Shown piece after piece: positions 1-6,459 of a stretch of DNA of 10,123 nucleotides. A program made the position numbers and the translations under genes. The first letter of the stretch is position 1. The number at the start of each line of letters is the position of its first letter. The DNA comes from JBAZYZ01 sp964366065. GTDB taxonomy: Bacteria > Patescibacteriota > Minisyncoccia > Phycocordibacterales > VMEP01. The notes below the pieces were generated by a model. That model did not search any database. It saw only the letters and a program-made list of their open reading frames with translations, and had not been told where the DNA came from. The DNA lies in contig CAYISF010000025.1 of assembly GCA_964366065.1 (NCBI GenBank), positions 1 to 10,123 on the forward strand, written 5' to 3'.

Positions 1-404
1 GCGTTGCTGCCACTTGACGCCACATAGGCGTAGTTGCCGGAGACGAAGACGGAGATTGGGTATGAGAGCGCCGCGCCGCCCTGGCCGTTGGTGATTTTCC
101 CTTTGTGGACCGGAGCGGCCGGATTGGAAATGTCCACGATTTCCAGGGCGTTGCTGCTATATGACGCCACATAGGCGTAGTTGCCGGAGACGAAGACGGA
201 GAATGGGTTTGCAAGCGCCGCGCCGCCCTGGCCGTCGGTGATTTTTCCTTTGTGCGCCGGAGCGGCCGGATTGGAAATGTCCACGATTTCCAGGGCGCTG
301 CTGACATTTGACACCACATAGGCGTAGTTGCCGGAGACGAAGACGGAGCGTGGGGTTGCAAGCGCCGCTCCGCCCTGGCCGTTGGTGATTTTTCCTTTAT
401 GCAT
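1..404 (-). repeat. Tandem 147-bp coding repeats (49-aa LVIVD units)
   Basis: Units begin at 1, 148 and 295 with an exact 147-bp period, and each encodes a 49-residue beta-propeller blade-like unit. By eye, units 1 and 2 differ at about 11 of 147 positions. The differences cluster in the codons after NYAYV, after SVFVSG's preceding loop, and around HKGKIT. The unit at 295 is the first in protein order. It diverges on its N-terminal side, where it joins the fibre region at about 404. The array continues past the left edge, so the total copy number is unknown. Confidence 0.9.
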
Positions 405-3400
405 CGGATTGGCCACTCCCCCGTCTATAATTGTCGCAGTAGAAGAAGCGATGAGGAAAAAGGGAGTAGAAGTGGGGCCTCCGGGTATGGATGAAGCGGC
501 GACGGCGAAATACGGAGTGAGTTCATTCACGCCGTTGCCGGTAATGGAGAGTTTGGCGTACGGAGAAGTGGTTCCGCCGATTCCCACATTTCCCGCCGGA
601 TTGATTATGAAAGAAGTGGCCGAAGACGAGCCGACGACGAACTGATTGGTGTCCCCCGCCAGAGGGTTCACGGCAAGGCGAGCCCAGGGAGTAGAGGTTC
701 CGACTCCGACGTTGCCGCTTGAGTTTACGATGAGTGCGTTACTGCCGACACTAAGAAGCGAGGAGAATAAATTGGTTGAGCTGGCGGTGGTCGCAAAGAA
801 GTTGGTTGAAGTGGCGTTGGTCGAAGTGGAGTTGCCGACGTTCAAGAGAGAGACGGTGGAGGAAGCGGAAGAGAAGAAACCGTTGGTGAAGCCGATGATG
901 GTGGAGGTGGAAGCGCCGTAGGAGGTGGTAGTGAAAGGATAGCTGAAGGTGGCGCAGGTGGCGCAGGAGAGAGTCAGGGAGCCGCCCAGGGAGACACTGC
1001 CTCCTCCGGAGAGAGGGCCGTTGGTGTTGAGAGTCAAGGAAGAGTTCTGCAGCTGGGCATTGCCGATAGTGGAGGAAGCGATGACTTGGCCGTTTCCGTT
1101 CACCGAAAGGAGGGAGTTGGTTAAGCCGGTGAAGGCCAGGTTGGTGGTGGTGGCGTTGGTGGTAGTGCCACGGGTAGCGGTGTAGTCGGTGAAAGCGGCC
1201 ACGGAGGCGGACAGGGTGTCGATGACACCGTTTGTGGTACGGAAAATACTCGTAAAGAAATTGGTCGAGGTTGCCTCACCCGCAACGAGTGAAGATGAGT
1301 ACAAATTCGTCGAAGTTGAATTGGTCCCCGTCGCATTAACGAAAGTGAAATTCTGTATCGTTGATGAGCTATTGACCAAAAGATTACCTAAAGTGGCAAG
1401 ACTAGAGATTGTTGCCGTGCCAGTTGCAATCAAATTACCGCCGAGGTATGAATCACCGGCTACGGAGAGCTTATTGAATGGCGTGGTAGTTCCTAAACCG
1501 AGATTCCCGGAAATAAATATATTGCCGATGACTTCAAGTTTAGCCAATGATGTAGTGGCGGCGGCCCCGATGAGCACCTGATTAGTGGTAGTAGCAAGCT
1601 CTACACCGGAACCGTTAAAAAATATCCAGTCTGTACTACCACCAGTTCCCAAGTCGTTTTGGCATAGAACATTGCCGGAAGAATCAGTAGTAAGTTTCCC
1701 GCCAGATGAGAATATAGAGCAATTGTATCCGGAAAGCGCTAATTCGCTACCGACTGCAAGCCCTCCGGCAAAAGTGCTGGTGGAAAGATTAGTGACGGAA
1801 AGATTAGTCGCCGTGGTGGTACCGAGGGTAGCTGAAGAAGTAGCAACGAACAAACCACCTGTCAGAATAGACGCATACAAATTGGTGCTGGTCGCATTTG
1901 TAATAACGAGGGAGGTGCCTGTCGCCGACGTGAACGAAAGGTTCGTAAGCGCCGCCCCTCCGCTTACCGTTAAATTTGAAACATTTAGAGAGCCGAAGGT
2001 GGTCGCGCCGGAGATGGCAAGCGAACCGAACTGCGCACTTGAATTACTGACAACCGGCCCTTGAAAGGTTGTTTTCTTACCTGCTCCGCCTATATTCGCG
2101 TTTCCGGCAACGAACAAGTCTCCACCGGTGCCAAGACCGAGAGCAAAGTCACCCGTTTTAGCGCTTAAGCCGGAATTAAACAAAGCGAAACCATTAGAAA
2201 CAATTTGGCCGCCGAAGAAAGAGTTGCCGTTTACGCGGAACGATTCATTGGCTACAAAATTATTCGCGGCAAAAGTATCAAGAACATTTATGCCATCGGC
2301 AAATATTGTTCCCATACGAGAAACTCCGGAAACGGTCAAATCCCCTGAAATGTCTACATTTTCGTTTACCATTAAAGATGAAAGAAGTTCTGTAGCTCCC
2401 TTAACAAGGAGCGTATGCCCCATCTCCACTTTTCCCAGAAGTTCTACGTCCTCTTTAGTAACACTGCCATTCTCGGTGACAAATTGCAGCGTAAAATCTT
2501 TCGCCGATAAGTCATTAATGTATTCTGCGCTCAAATTCTTCACTGTGGTGGATGATTCCACCATTATCGGCGCGATTCCTTGAGCTATATAGGAGCGAAA
2601 TTGACCGTCAGTTTCAACATTCCCCTTAATTGAAATATTCCCCTGTTTATCCAACAAAAGAATTTCGTTCGCGTGCGTGCCGGGACGGAAGCCGAGTACG
2701 GTCTGAGAATCTTTCGCCCAATTTTTTAGGCCTTCCAGTGTTAGATCAAAAAGACCGAAAACAACCGGAATTGGAGTTATAAGAAAAAGAATGAGCATCG
2801 CAACGCCAACAAGTGAGAGTTTTATTTTTGCTCCGCGGGATAAAAAGGGTGGAGAGGTGGGACTGACTTGCCTCGCCGCGGCGGGGTAAAGCATTTCATA
2901 ATCTCCAGTTTGCAGGTAAGGACTTTCGGGAATTTCTTCAGCAGTCCCTTCGGCCTCTTTAATTTCTTCAACTTTTTTCCTAAGTAACGGAAGAAAAGGT
3001 GATGGTGCTTCTTTTATGAGAGGGGGTGCCGGAACAACCCTGTCAAGTTTATTGGAAATTCCGGAAACTGAATCGTGTATCTTTTCGACTTTCTCCCTGA
3101 TTGATTGGACAATATAATCGCGTTTCGTTTCAGGAGTCGCAACCAATTTTACCGGAGTGGTAATGCGCGGCGGAAACGCAAATGTATCTATTATTTTTTT
3201 CGCGGGTACGGGAGGAAGCGCCGTAGTTTCTATTCTCTCAATTGCTTCTTTTTTCGCTTCTGTTTTCGGTATCACTGACTTATCCAACCCTTGCGCCTGT
3301 TCGTCATCACGAACAAATTGCGCGCTTTGTTCACCGACAAACCGCTGGGTTCCGGTATTTATCTTACGAGAATCGAAAGTTCCGTTTTGAACTTGCGTCC

Positions 3401-3614
3401 GAATCATCTGGCGATGCATATAGTCATCCAGAATTGCCTTCGTGGTATACCAGACATTATCAATTTTCTTTGCCGGAAGTTTTTTCTTTCTGGCAAGTAA
3501 GCTTAAATATTCCGGACTATATGGAGTGAGACGGGCGGCAAGAGCAAGAGGAATCCACTCGTTTGGAGATGGCATCCGGCGCAGTTTGTTTTTATCTTCG
3601 GAGTTGTCGCTCAT
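1..3614 (-). CDS. Giant surface fibre protein: HTH domain, one TM segment, fibre repeats and LVIVD propeller repeats (C-terminus outside window)
   Basis: One uninterrupted frame of 1204 codons runs from ATG at 3614 off the left edge. Residues 19-66 form a helix-turn-helix-like module (EWIPLALAARL, PYSPEYLSLLARKKKLPAKK, WYTT). A charged, probably disordered linker follows to about 260. A hydrophobic segment lies at about 265-289 (LSLVGVAMLILFLITPIPVV), and there is no cleavable signal peptide, so the N-terminus should be cytoplasmic and the rest outside. Residues 290-1060 are rich in Ser, Thr, Gly and Asn with repeated TSTN(L/F) motifs. They include three tail-fibre-like G-N-(V/L)-G-(V/I/L)-G units near 703, 967 and 1008. 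From 1071 onward come 49-residue LVIVD-type units (LEIVDISNPAAP, SVFVSGNYAYV) expected to form a beta-propeller. The next in-frame stop upstream is TAA near 3690. A GTG lies between that stop and the ATG, but the HTH begins soon after the ATG. The architecture resembles surface proteins of Parcubacteria. An adhesion or fibre role is inference. Confidence 0.88.
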   Translation of the reverse strand, partial: MSDNSEDKNKLRRMPSPNEWIPLALAARLTPYSPEYLSLLARKKKLPAKKIDNVWYTTKAILDDYMHRQMIRTQVQNGTFDSRKINTGTQRFVGEQSAQFVRDDEQAQGLDKSVIPKTEAKKEAIERIETTALPPVPAKKIIDTFAFPPRITTPVKLVATPETKRDYIVQSIREKVEKIHDSVSGISNKLDRVVPAPPLIKEAPSPFLPLLRKKVEEIKEAEGTAEEIPESPYLQTGDYEMLYPAAARQVSPTSPPFLSRGAKIKLSLVGVAMLILFLITPIPVVFGLFDLTLEGLKNWAKDSQTVLGFRPGTHANEILLLDKQGNISIKGNVETDGQFRSYIAQGIAPIMVESSTTVKNLSAEYINDLSAKDFTLQFVTENGSVTKEDVELLGKVEMGHTLLVKGATELLSSLMVNENVDISGDLTVSGVSRMGTIFADGINVLDTFAANNFVANESFRVNGNSFFGGQIVSNGFALFNSGLSAKTGDFALGLGTGGDLFVAGNANIGGAGKKTTFQGPVVSNSSAQFGSLAISGATTFGSLNVSNLTVSGGAALTNLSFTSATGTSLVITNATSTNLYASILTGGLFVATSSATLGTTTATNLSVTNLSTSTFAGGLAVGSELALSGYNCSIFSSGGKLTTDSSGNVLCQNDLGTGGSTDWIFFNGSGVELATTTNQVLIGAAATTSLAKLEVIGNIFISGNLGLGTTTPFNKLSVAGDSYLGGNLIATGTATISSLATLGNLLVNSSSTIQNFTFVNATGTNSTSTNLYSSSLVAGEATSTNFFTSIFRTTNGVIDTLSASVAAFTDYTATRGTTTNATTTNLAFTGLTNSLLSVNGNGQVIASSTIGNAQLQNSSLTLNTNGPLSGGGSVSLGGSLTLSCATCATFSYPFTTTSYGASTSTIIGFTNGFFSSASSTVSLLNVGNSTSTNATSTNFFATTASSTNLFSSLLSVGSNALIVNSSGNVGVGTSTPWARLAVNPLAGDTNQFVVGSSSATSFIINPAGNVGIGGTTSPYAKLSITGNGVNELTPYFAVAASSIPGGPTSTPFFLIASSTATIIDGGVANPMHKGKITNGQGGAALATPRSVFVSGNYAYVVSNVSSALEIVDISNPAAPAHKGKITDGQGGAALANPFSVFVSGNYAYVASYSSNALEIVDISNPAAPVHKGKITNGQGGAALSYPISVFVSGNYAYVASSGSN
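2871..2886. repeat. GC-rich palindrome inside the giant gene
   Basis: CCTCGCCGCGGCGGGG is a near-perfect palindrome (one mismatched pair) in an otherwise AT-rich part of the gene. It is translated in frame as part of a Pro/Ala/Ser-rich stretch (YPAAARQVSPTSPP) just before the membrane segment. It may be a small mobile palindrome that settled in a tolerant linker, but this is inference. Confidence 0.45.
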
Positions 3615-3621
3615 GGGGTAC

Positions 3622-3638
3622 CCGATACAATGTATCGG
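3622..3638. promoter_or_regulatory. Perfect 17-bp palindrome before the giant gene (operator or leader hairpin)
   Basis: CCGATACA-A-TGTATCGG is a perfect inverted repeat ending 7 nt before the ATG at 3614. It lies between the likely -10 (3660-3655) and the start codon. As DNA it could be a dimer operator. As RNA it could fold into a 7-bp stem with a 3-nt loop covering the ribosome entry site. Nothing in the sequence identifies the binding protein. Confidence 0.5.
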
Positions 3639-3654
3639 CTCTCTATTACAACGT

Positions 3655-3660
3655 ATTTTA
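3655..3660 (-). promoter_or_regulatory. Probable extended -10 for the giant surface gene
   Basis: The minus strand reads TGGTAAAAT, an extended -10 (TGN plus TAAAAT). No good -35 is visible, as is usual for extended -10 promoters. Transcription would start near 3648, giving a leader of about 34 nt that contains the 17-bp palindrome. Confidence 0.4.
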
Positions 3661-3693
3661 CCACGAGAGCTTCTTCTTTTTACTTAAAAATTT

Positions 3694-3702
3694 TGTGGAT
3701 AA
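3694..3702 (-). other. Perfect DnaA box
   Basis: The minus strand reads TTATCCACA, the strict DnaA consensus, within the AT-rich gap. Only one box was found there, and no dnaA or dnaN gene is nearby, so an origin is not supported. It could be a titration or regulatory site, or chance. Confidence 0.4.
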
Positions 3703-3752
3703 GTAGTTAATTTAAAGATTCAAAAATAAAAATCGGAAAATTTTAAAACAAC

Positions 3753-3773
3753 AAAAAAACCGCGTATCGCGGT
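3753..3773 (-). terminator. lepB: Rho-independent terminator after lepB
   Basis: Read on the minus strand, ACCGCG-ATA-CGCGGT forms a 6-bp GC-rich stem with a 3-nt loop, followed directly by seven T residues (A tract 3753-3759 on plus). It lies about 150 bp after the lepB stop and separates lepB from the giant gene. Confidence 0.8.
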
Positions 3774-3872
3774 AATTTTAAACAAATAAGATCAATTCTT
3801 GATATTAAATATCCCTAAATTTTGAATTTTTCAACAGAATTTTTGTAAATCAATAATAAATTATATCCGATA

Positions 3873-3891
3873 TTACTAAACCTTACTAAAC
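3873..3891. repeat. Short direct repeat TTACTAAAC x2
   Basis: Two copies of TTACTAAAC (3873-3881 and 3883-3891) are separated by one base, just beyond the lepB stop in AT-rich sequence. They could be a small binding site or random AT-rich sequence. Confidence 0.3.
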
Positions 3892-3924
3892 TAGCATACT
3901 ACCATCACGTAAGAATAAAGACAT

Positions 3925-4425
3925 TTAGAAATGTAAGGTAAATATAACTTTGCCTTTTATGCTCCACCTATCAACTGCGCCAAGGCGCCGCGAATCAATG
4001 CTCACATCCCGATTGTCACCAAGAACGTAATATTCATAGGGGTCAACTGTTTCAGAGAACGTTTCTGCGTTGTCTTTCGTCGTATCGCCATTAAGGTAGA
4101 TTTCCTGTAATATTTCACCTGAGTTGCTCCTTTCTTCTTTGATAATTATTTTATCACCATCAAAAACAACCCAGTCGCCCGGCAAGCCGATAACTCGTTT
4201 AATTATCTTGGAAAACGAATCACGCGGCCGAACGACAATTATGTCTCCTCTCTTTGGTTCACTGAAAAGATATGCTAGGCGGTTTATAACAATATAATCT
4301 CCATCTTTAATCGCTGGAAACATAGAATCGCCTTTTACCGAAAACGAATCCATAATGAGCCCGCGAACAACAATTGCGATGGCAAGTACGACAAAAATTA
4401 TCTTAATGGTCTTTTGTGTGGTCAT
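3925..4425 (-). CDS. lepB: Signal peptidase I (type I leader peptidase, S26 family)
   Basis: The 166-residue membrane serine protease removes signal peptides from proteins exported by Sec. One hydrophobic anchor spans about 7-25. Box B (SVKGDSMFPAI) carries the catalytic Ser34, with Pro37 behind it. Box D (RGDII at 59-63; KRVIGLPGD at 76-84) carries the general-base Lys76. Box E (GDNRDVSIDSR) is at 136-146. All catalytic elements are present, so it should be active. It is short, like Gram-positive enzymes, with one membrane segment and a small cap domain. The ATG at 4425 gives the normal start just before the anchor, and no Shine-Dalgarno sequence precedes it. It is transcribed away from the HTH gene and ends before its own terminator at 3773-3753. 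Substrates would include Sec-exported proteins of this cell. The neighbouring giant protein has an uncleaved-looking anchor and need not be one. Confidence 0.95.
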   Translation of the reverse strand: MTTQKTIKIIFVVLAIAIVVRGLIMDSFSVKGDSMFPAIKDGDYIVINRLAYLFSEPKRGDIIVVRPRDSFSKIIKRVIGLPGDWVVFDGDKIIIKEERSNSGEILQEIYLNGDTTKDNAETFSETVDPYEYYVLGDNRDVSIDSRRLGAVDRWSIKGKVIFTLHF

Positions 4426-4438
4426 AGAAATACGCTGA

Positions 4439-4447
4439 TGCTATAAT
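4439..4447 (+). promoter_or_regulatory. Extended -10 promoter for the HTH gene
   Basis: TGCTATAAT (TG at 4439-4440, TATAAT at 4442-4447) is a perfect extended -10. The best -35 at 17-bp spacing, TGGTCA at 4419-4424, is poor. Transcription would start near 4454, about 100 nt before the chosen HTH start. Confidence 0.6.
4440..4445 (-). promoter_or_regulatory. lepB: Probable -10 for lepB, overlapping the divergent -10
   Basis: The minus strand reads TATAGC at 4445-4440, 14 nt before the lepB ATG. It shares its TATA core with the plus-strand TATAAT, so the two polymerases would compete for nearly the same bases. No clear -35 was seen. Confidence 0.4.
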
Positions 4448-4555
4448 CTTACCACATGAGAGAAAAGCGGGAAGTGGGTGATGAAAACACATCAAAGAAA
4501 AACATGGATTTGATTTATTGCCTCTTCCTTGTTACCCTCTATTTACCACAAACAA

Positions 4556-4795
4556 ATGGAAAAACGATATCTCACCATTAAAGAAGCAGCGGAATATCTC
4601 GGAGTCTCTCCTCTGACGCTCCGTAATTGGGACAAAAAAGGAAAGCTCTCCCCTACCCGGCACCCAATGAACAATTATCGCGCTTATGACAAACGTGATC
4701 TTGAGGCCTTATATAAAAAACTTGAAGAGAAGCCTAAGGTGATACCGAAGGGCAAAGTGTACAGAATTCAGGTCAAACATTTGAAGGATGACTGA
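4556..4795 (+). CDS. Small MerR-like helix-turn-helix DNA-binding protein
   Basis: This 79-residue protein consists almost wholly of one winged HTH of the MerR/HTH_17 type. The helix-turn-helix is at about 6-25 (LTIKEAAEYLGVSPLTLRNW), followed by KKGKLSPTRHPMNNYRAYD, the wing with its typical Y-R-x-Y. Helix DLEALYKKLEEK at 48-59 closes the fold, and the tail is basic. There is no effector or dimerisation domain as in full MerR regulators. The ATG at 4556 is chosen because the HTH starts a few residues later. A TTG at 4529 would add nine unrelated residues. No Shine-Dalgarno sequence is seen. It is the only plus-strand gene, divergent from lepB and closed by the terminator at 4829-4867. It may regulate the shared promoter or a distant target. 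Such proteins also occur as accessory parts of mobile elements or of restriction systems, neither of which is seen here. Confidence 0.8.
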   Translation: MEKRYLTIKEAAEYLGVSPLTLRNWDKKGKLSPTRHPMNNYRAYDKRDLEALYKKLEEKPKVIPKGKVYRIQVKHLKDD

Positions 4796-4828
4796 ATAAA
4801 GGTTCGGGAACAATTTAGCGGTAAAAAT

Positions 4829-4867
4829 AATAATCAAAAAAGCGCCAATGGCGCTTTTTTGATTATT
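4829..4867. terminator. Bidirectional terminator between the HTH gene and gatB
   Basis: An 18-bp perfect stem (4829-4846 with 4850-4867) surrounds a 3-nt loop. The core GCGCC/GGCGC is flanked by six A on the left and six T on the right, so it has a U tract in both directions. It serves the convergent HTH gene (plus) and gatB (minus). Confidence 0.95.
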
Positions 4868-4886
4868 ACAAGCCAAACTCCCCTCT

Positions 4887-6293
4887 TTACCGTAAGTGCT
4901 TCAAGAAAAGTTCTTTGAGCATGCTTGGGTTCGCTGACCCCTTTGCCTCTTTCATCCCCTGACCTATCAAAAATTGCAACGAAGCTTCCTTGCCATTTTT
5001 ATATTCTTTAACAGCGCCGGAATTCGCGTCAATAATTTTTTCAACGATTTCTTTGAGTTTTCCTTCATCGCTTTCTTGCATAAGCCCTCTTTCTTTAGCA
5101 ATTTCTTCAGGGTCGCCGCCTTCTTTATAGAGTATATCAAGAACATCTTTGGCTCCCCGTGAAGAAAGTTTCCCGTTTTTAACCATGGTAATCAACCTAC
5201 TGAAAGATTCCTCGACCGGTAATTTCCATTCGGCATTTCCTTTCAATAGCGCCATTAGGTCTGAAGTAATGTAGTTTGAAGCAAGTTTTACAAAATCCGG
5301 CTCTTTGCCCGCCACTACGTTTTCAAAAAAATTCCCTAGTTCATTGTTTTGGACAAAAAGTTCGGTTGACTCTTCTTTTAACCCATATTTTTCAAGAAAA
5401 CGCGCCCGTTTCTCCCATGACAATTCCGGCAGTTCTTTTCGTAATACTTCCGGCGCAAATTCCGAAATCTCGGAAATTTTCAATTTTGGCAGGTCGGGGT
5501 CGGGAAAATAGCGATAATCATGGGAACTTTCCTTTTCACGCTGAGGAAATGTCTCTTGTTTTGCATCATCCCAGCCGCGGGTCTCTTGCGACACCTTGCC
5601 GCCCGATTCAAGTGTTTCTATCTGGCGCTCTATCTCATAGGCAATGGCTTTCTCAACAACCTTGAAGGAATTAAGGTTTTTAACTTCAACTTTCGTGCCA
5701 TATTCATCGGTTTTTGACACAGATATGTTCGCCTCAACCCGCATCTCTCCTTTCTCCATATTGGCATCGCCGGCACCCAAGTATCGGAGTAATAACTGCA
5801 ATTCACGGGCAAAGGACGAAGCTTCTTCGGCTGAACGGATAACCGGCTCCGTTACCAGTTCCATCAAAGGAATACCGGCGCGATTGAAATCAATAAGCGT
5901 GTAATCACCGCGGTCGTGAGTGGAACGAGCGGTGTCTTCTTCCAAATGAACGCGTGTAATTTGCACGCTGTTCAAACTTCCTCCGGAAACCAACGGATAT
6001 TTGTATTGGCTTATCTGATAACCCTTCGGAATGTCGGGATAAAAATAATTTTTACGGTCAAACTCCGTGAAGTCGGCGATAGTGCCGCCGAGCGCGAGTC
6101 CGACTTTTATTACATGCTTTACCGCTTCCCGGTTAATTACCGGCAAGGTTCCGGGATGCGCCATGCAGACGGGGCAGATGTTCACGTTCGGCCGCTTCTC
6201 CTCCGGGTCATTCCGGGAATTGCAAAACATCTTGGTTTTAGTCTTTAATTCCGCGTGAATCTCTAGACCTATTGTTGGTATATATTCGCTCAT
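4887..6293 (-). CDS. gatB: Asp-tRNA(Asn)/Glu-tRNA(Gln) amidotransferase subunit B
   Basis: GatB of the GatCAB complex binds mischarged Glu-tRNA(Gln) or Asp-tRNA(Asn) and activates it for amidation by ammonia from GatA. The 468 residues are near the family's usual length. Seen in order: GLEIHAEL (9-16); Cys24, Cys40 and Cys43 (candidate zinc ligands) around NICPVCMAHPGTLPV; FDRKNYFYPDIPKGYQISQ (78-96); HLEEDTARS (116-124); DFNRAGIPLMELVTEP (135-150); GDANMEKGEMRVEANISV (175-192); EVKNLNSFK (203-211); then SHDYRYFPDPDLP. A helical, YqeY-like tRNA-binding tail fills about 320-468. The ATG at 6293 is well supported: an in-frame TAG lies upstream with no other usual start, and the protein begins right at the conserved strand. 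No Shine-Dalgarno sequence is seen. gatA and gatC are not in the window, so the complex is encoded at more than one locus. Confidence 0.97.
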   Translation of the reverse strand: MSEYIPTIGLEIHAELKTKTKMFCNSRNDPEEKRPNVNICPVCMAHPGTLPVINREAVKHVIKVGLALGGTIADFTEFDRKNYFYPDIPKGYQISQYKYPLVSGGSLNSVQITRVHLEEDTARSTHDRGDYTLIDFNRAGIPLMELVTEPVIRSAEEASSFARELQLLLRYLGAGDANMEKGEMRVEANISVSKTDEYGTKVEVKNLNSFKVVEKAIAYEIERQIETLESGGKVSQETRGWDDAKQETFPQREKESSHDYRYFPDPDLPKLKISEISEFAPEVLRKELPELSWEKRARFLEKYGLKEESTELFVQNNELGNFFENVVAGKEPDFVKLASNYITSDLMALLKGNAEWKLPVEESFSRLITMVKNGKLSSRGAKDVLDILYKEGGDPEEIAKERGLMQESDEGKLKEIVEKIIDANSGAVKEYKNGKEASLQFLIGQGMKEAKGSANPSMLKELFLKHLR

Positions 6294-6316
6294 GACAGCT
6301 TGAAATAAGGCGCCTG

Positions 6317-6368
6317 CCCCGTTAAATAGGGCAACGCCCTAATTTACAAAGCAAATTATTTAACGGGG
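6317..6368. repeat. 52-bp palindromic element with CCCC/GGGG ends
   Basis: CCCCGTTAAATA (6317-6328) pairs perfectly with TATTTAACGGGG (6357-6368). Inside lie a GGGC-AAC-GCCC hairpin (6329-6339) and a TAATTT/AAATTA pair (6340-6345 with 6353-6358), so a branched fold is possible. It interrupts the gatB remnant and ends 23 bp before the intact gatB start. No coding role or terminator U tract is seen. It resembles a small mobile or REP-like palindrome. Confidence 0.75.
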
Positions 6369-6417
6369 TGAAAATTTCCAGGCCGATAATCGCTTTGTAT
6401 TCTTTCTTTTTGTTCAT
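6322..6417 (-). pseudogene. gatB: Remnant of a second gatB 5' end, interrupted by a palindromic element
   Basis: ATG at 6417 opens a 31-codon frame beginning MNKKKEYKAIIGLEI and then FTPLNNLLCKLGRCPI before TAA at 6322. The first 15 residues match the usual N-terminus of GatB (YKAIIGLEIH in many bacteria) and align with EYIPTIGLEI of the intact gene that starts 124 bp further on. The likeness stops where His would follow, and from there the codons come from the palindrome at 6368-6317. Its frame differs from that of intact gatB. Nearly every shared codon differs at the third base, so this is not a fresh duplication. A -10 (TACAAT) stands just before it. It may be the stub of an older gatB displaced by the present gene. 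A leader peptide is the alternative. Confidence 0.65.
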
Positions 6418-6424
6418 AGCGGCA

Positions 6425-6430
6425 ATTGTA
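6425..6430 (-). promoter_or_regulatory. Probable -10 before the gatB remnant and gatB
   Basis: The minus strand reads TACAAT at 6430-6425, seven bases before the ATG at 6417, so the transcript would start at or near that ATG. The -35 is weak (TTCAAG at 17-bp spacing). It may now serve intact gatB, with the palindrome inside its leader. Confidence 0.4.
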
Positions 6431-6459
6431 CCAAAAAAACCGGAGACCTTGAAGCACCC

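Larger units (their letters stand above)
3615..3924. other. 310-bp AT-rich intergenic region
   Basis: No gene is seen here. From the lepB end it holds a strongly AT-rich stretch, the lepB terminator (3753-3773), a DnaA box (3694-3702) and the promoter and palindrome of the giant gene. Short open frames crossing it start inside the antisense of neighbouring genes and have no recognisable product. Confidence 0.7.

Noticed and set aside
328..2583. Long plus-strand open frames opposite the giant gene
   Set aside because: They are antisense shadows. The minus-strand frame is continuous over the whole stretch and gives clear HTH, membrane, fibre and LVIVD motifs, while the plus-strand products are low-complexity Val/Glu/Pro strings with no domain.
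4456..4581. 41-codon plus-strand frame (MREKREVGDENTSKK...) starting at the predicted HTH transcript start and overlapping the HTH gene
   Set aside because: It would fit leaderless translation by position, but the product has no recognisable feature and it overlaps the HTH in another frame. Evidence is too weak to call a gene.
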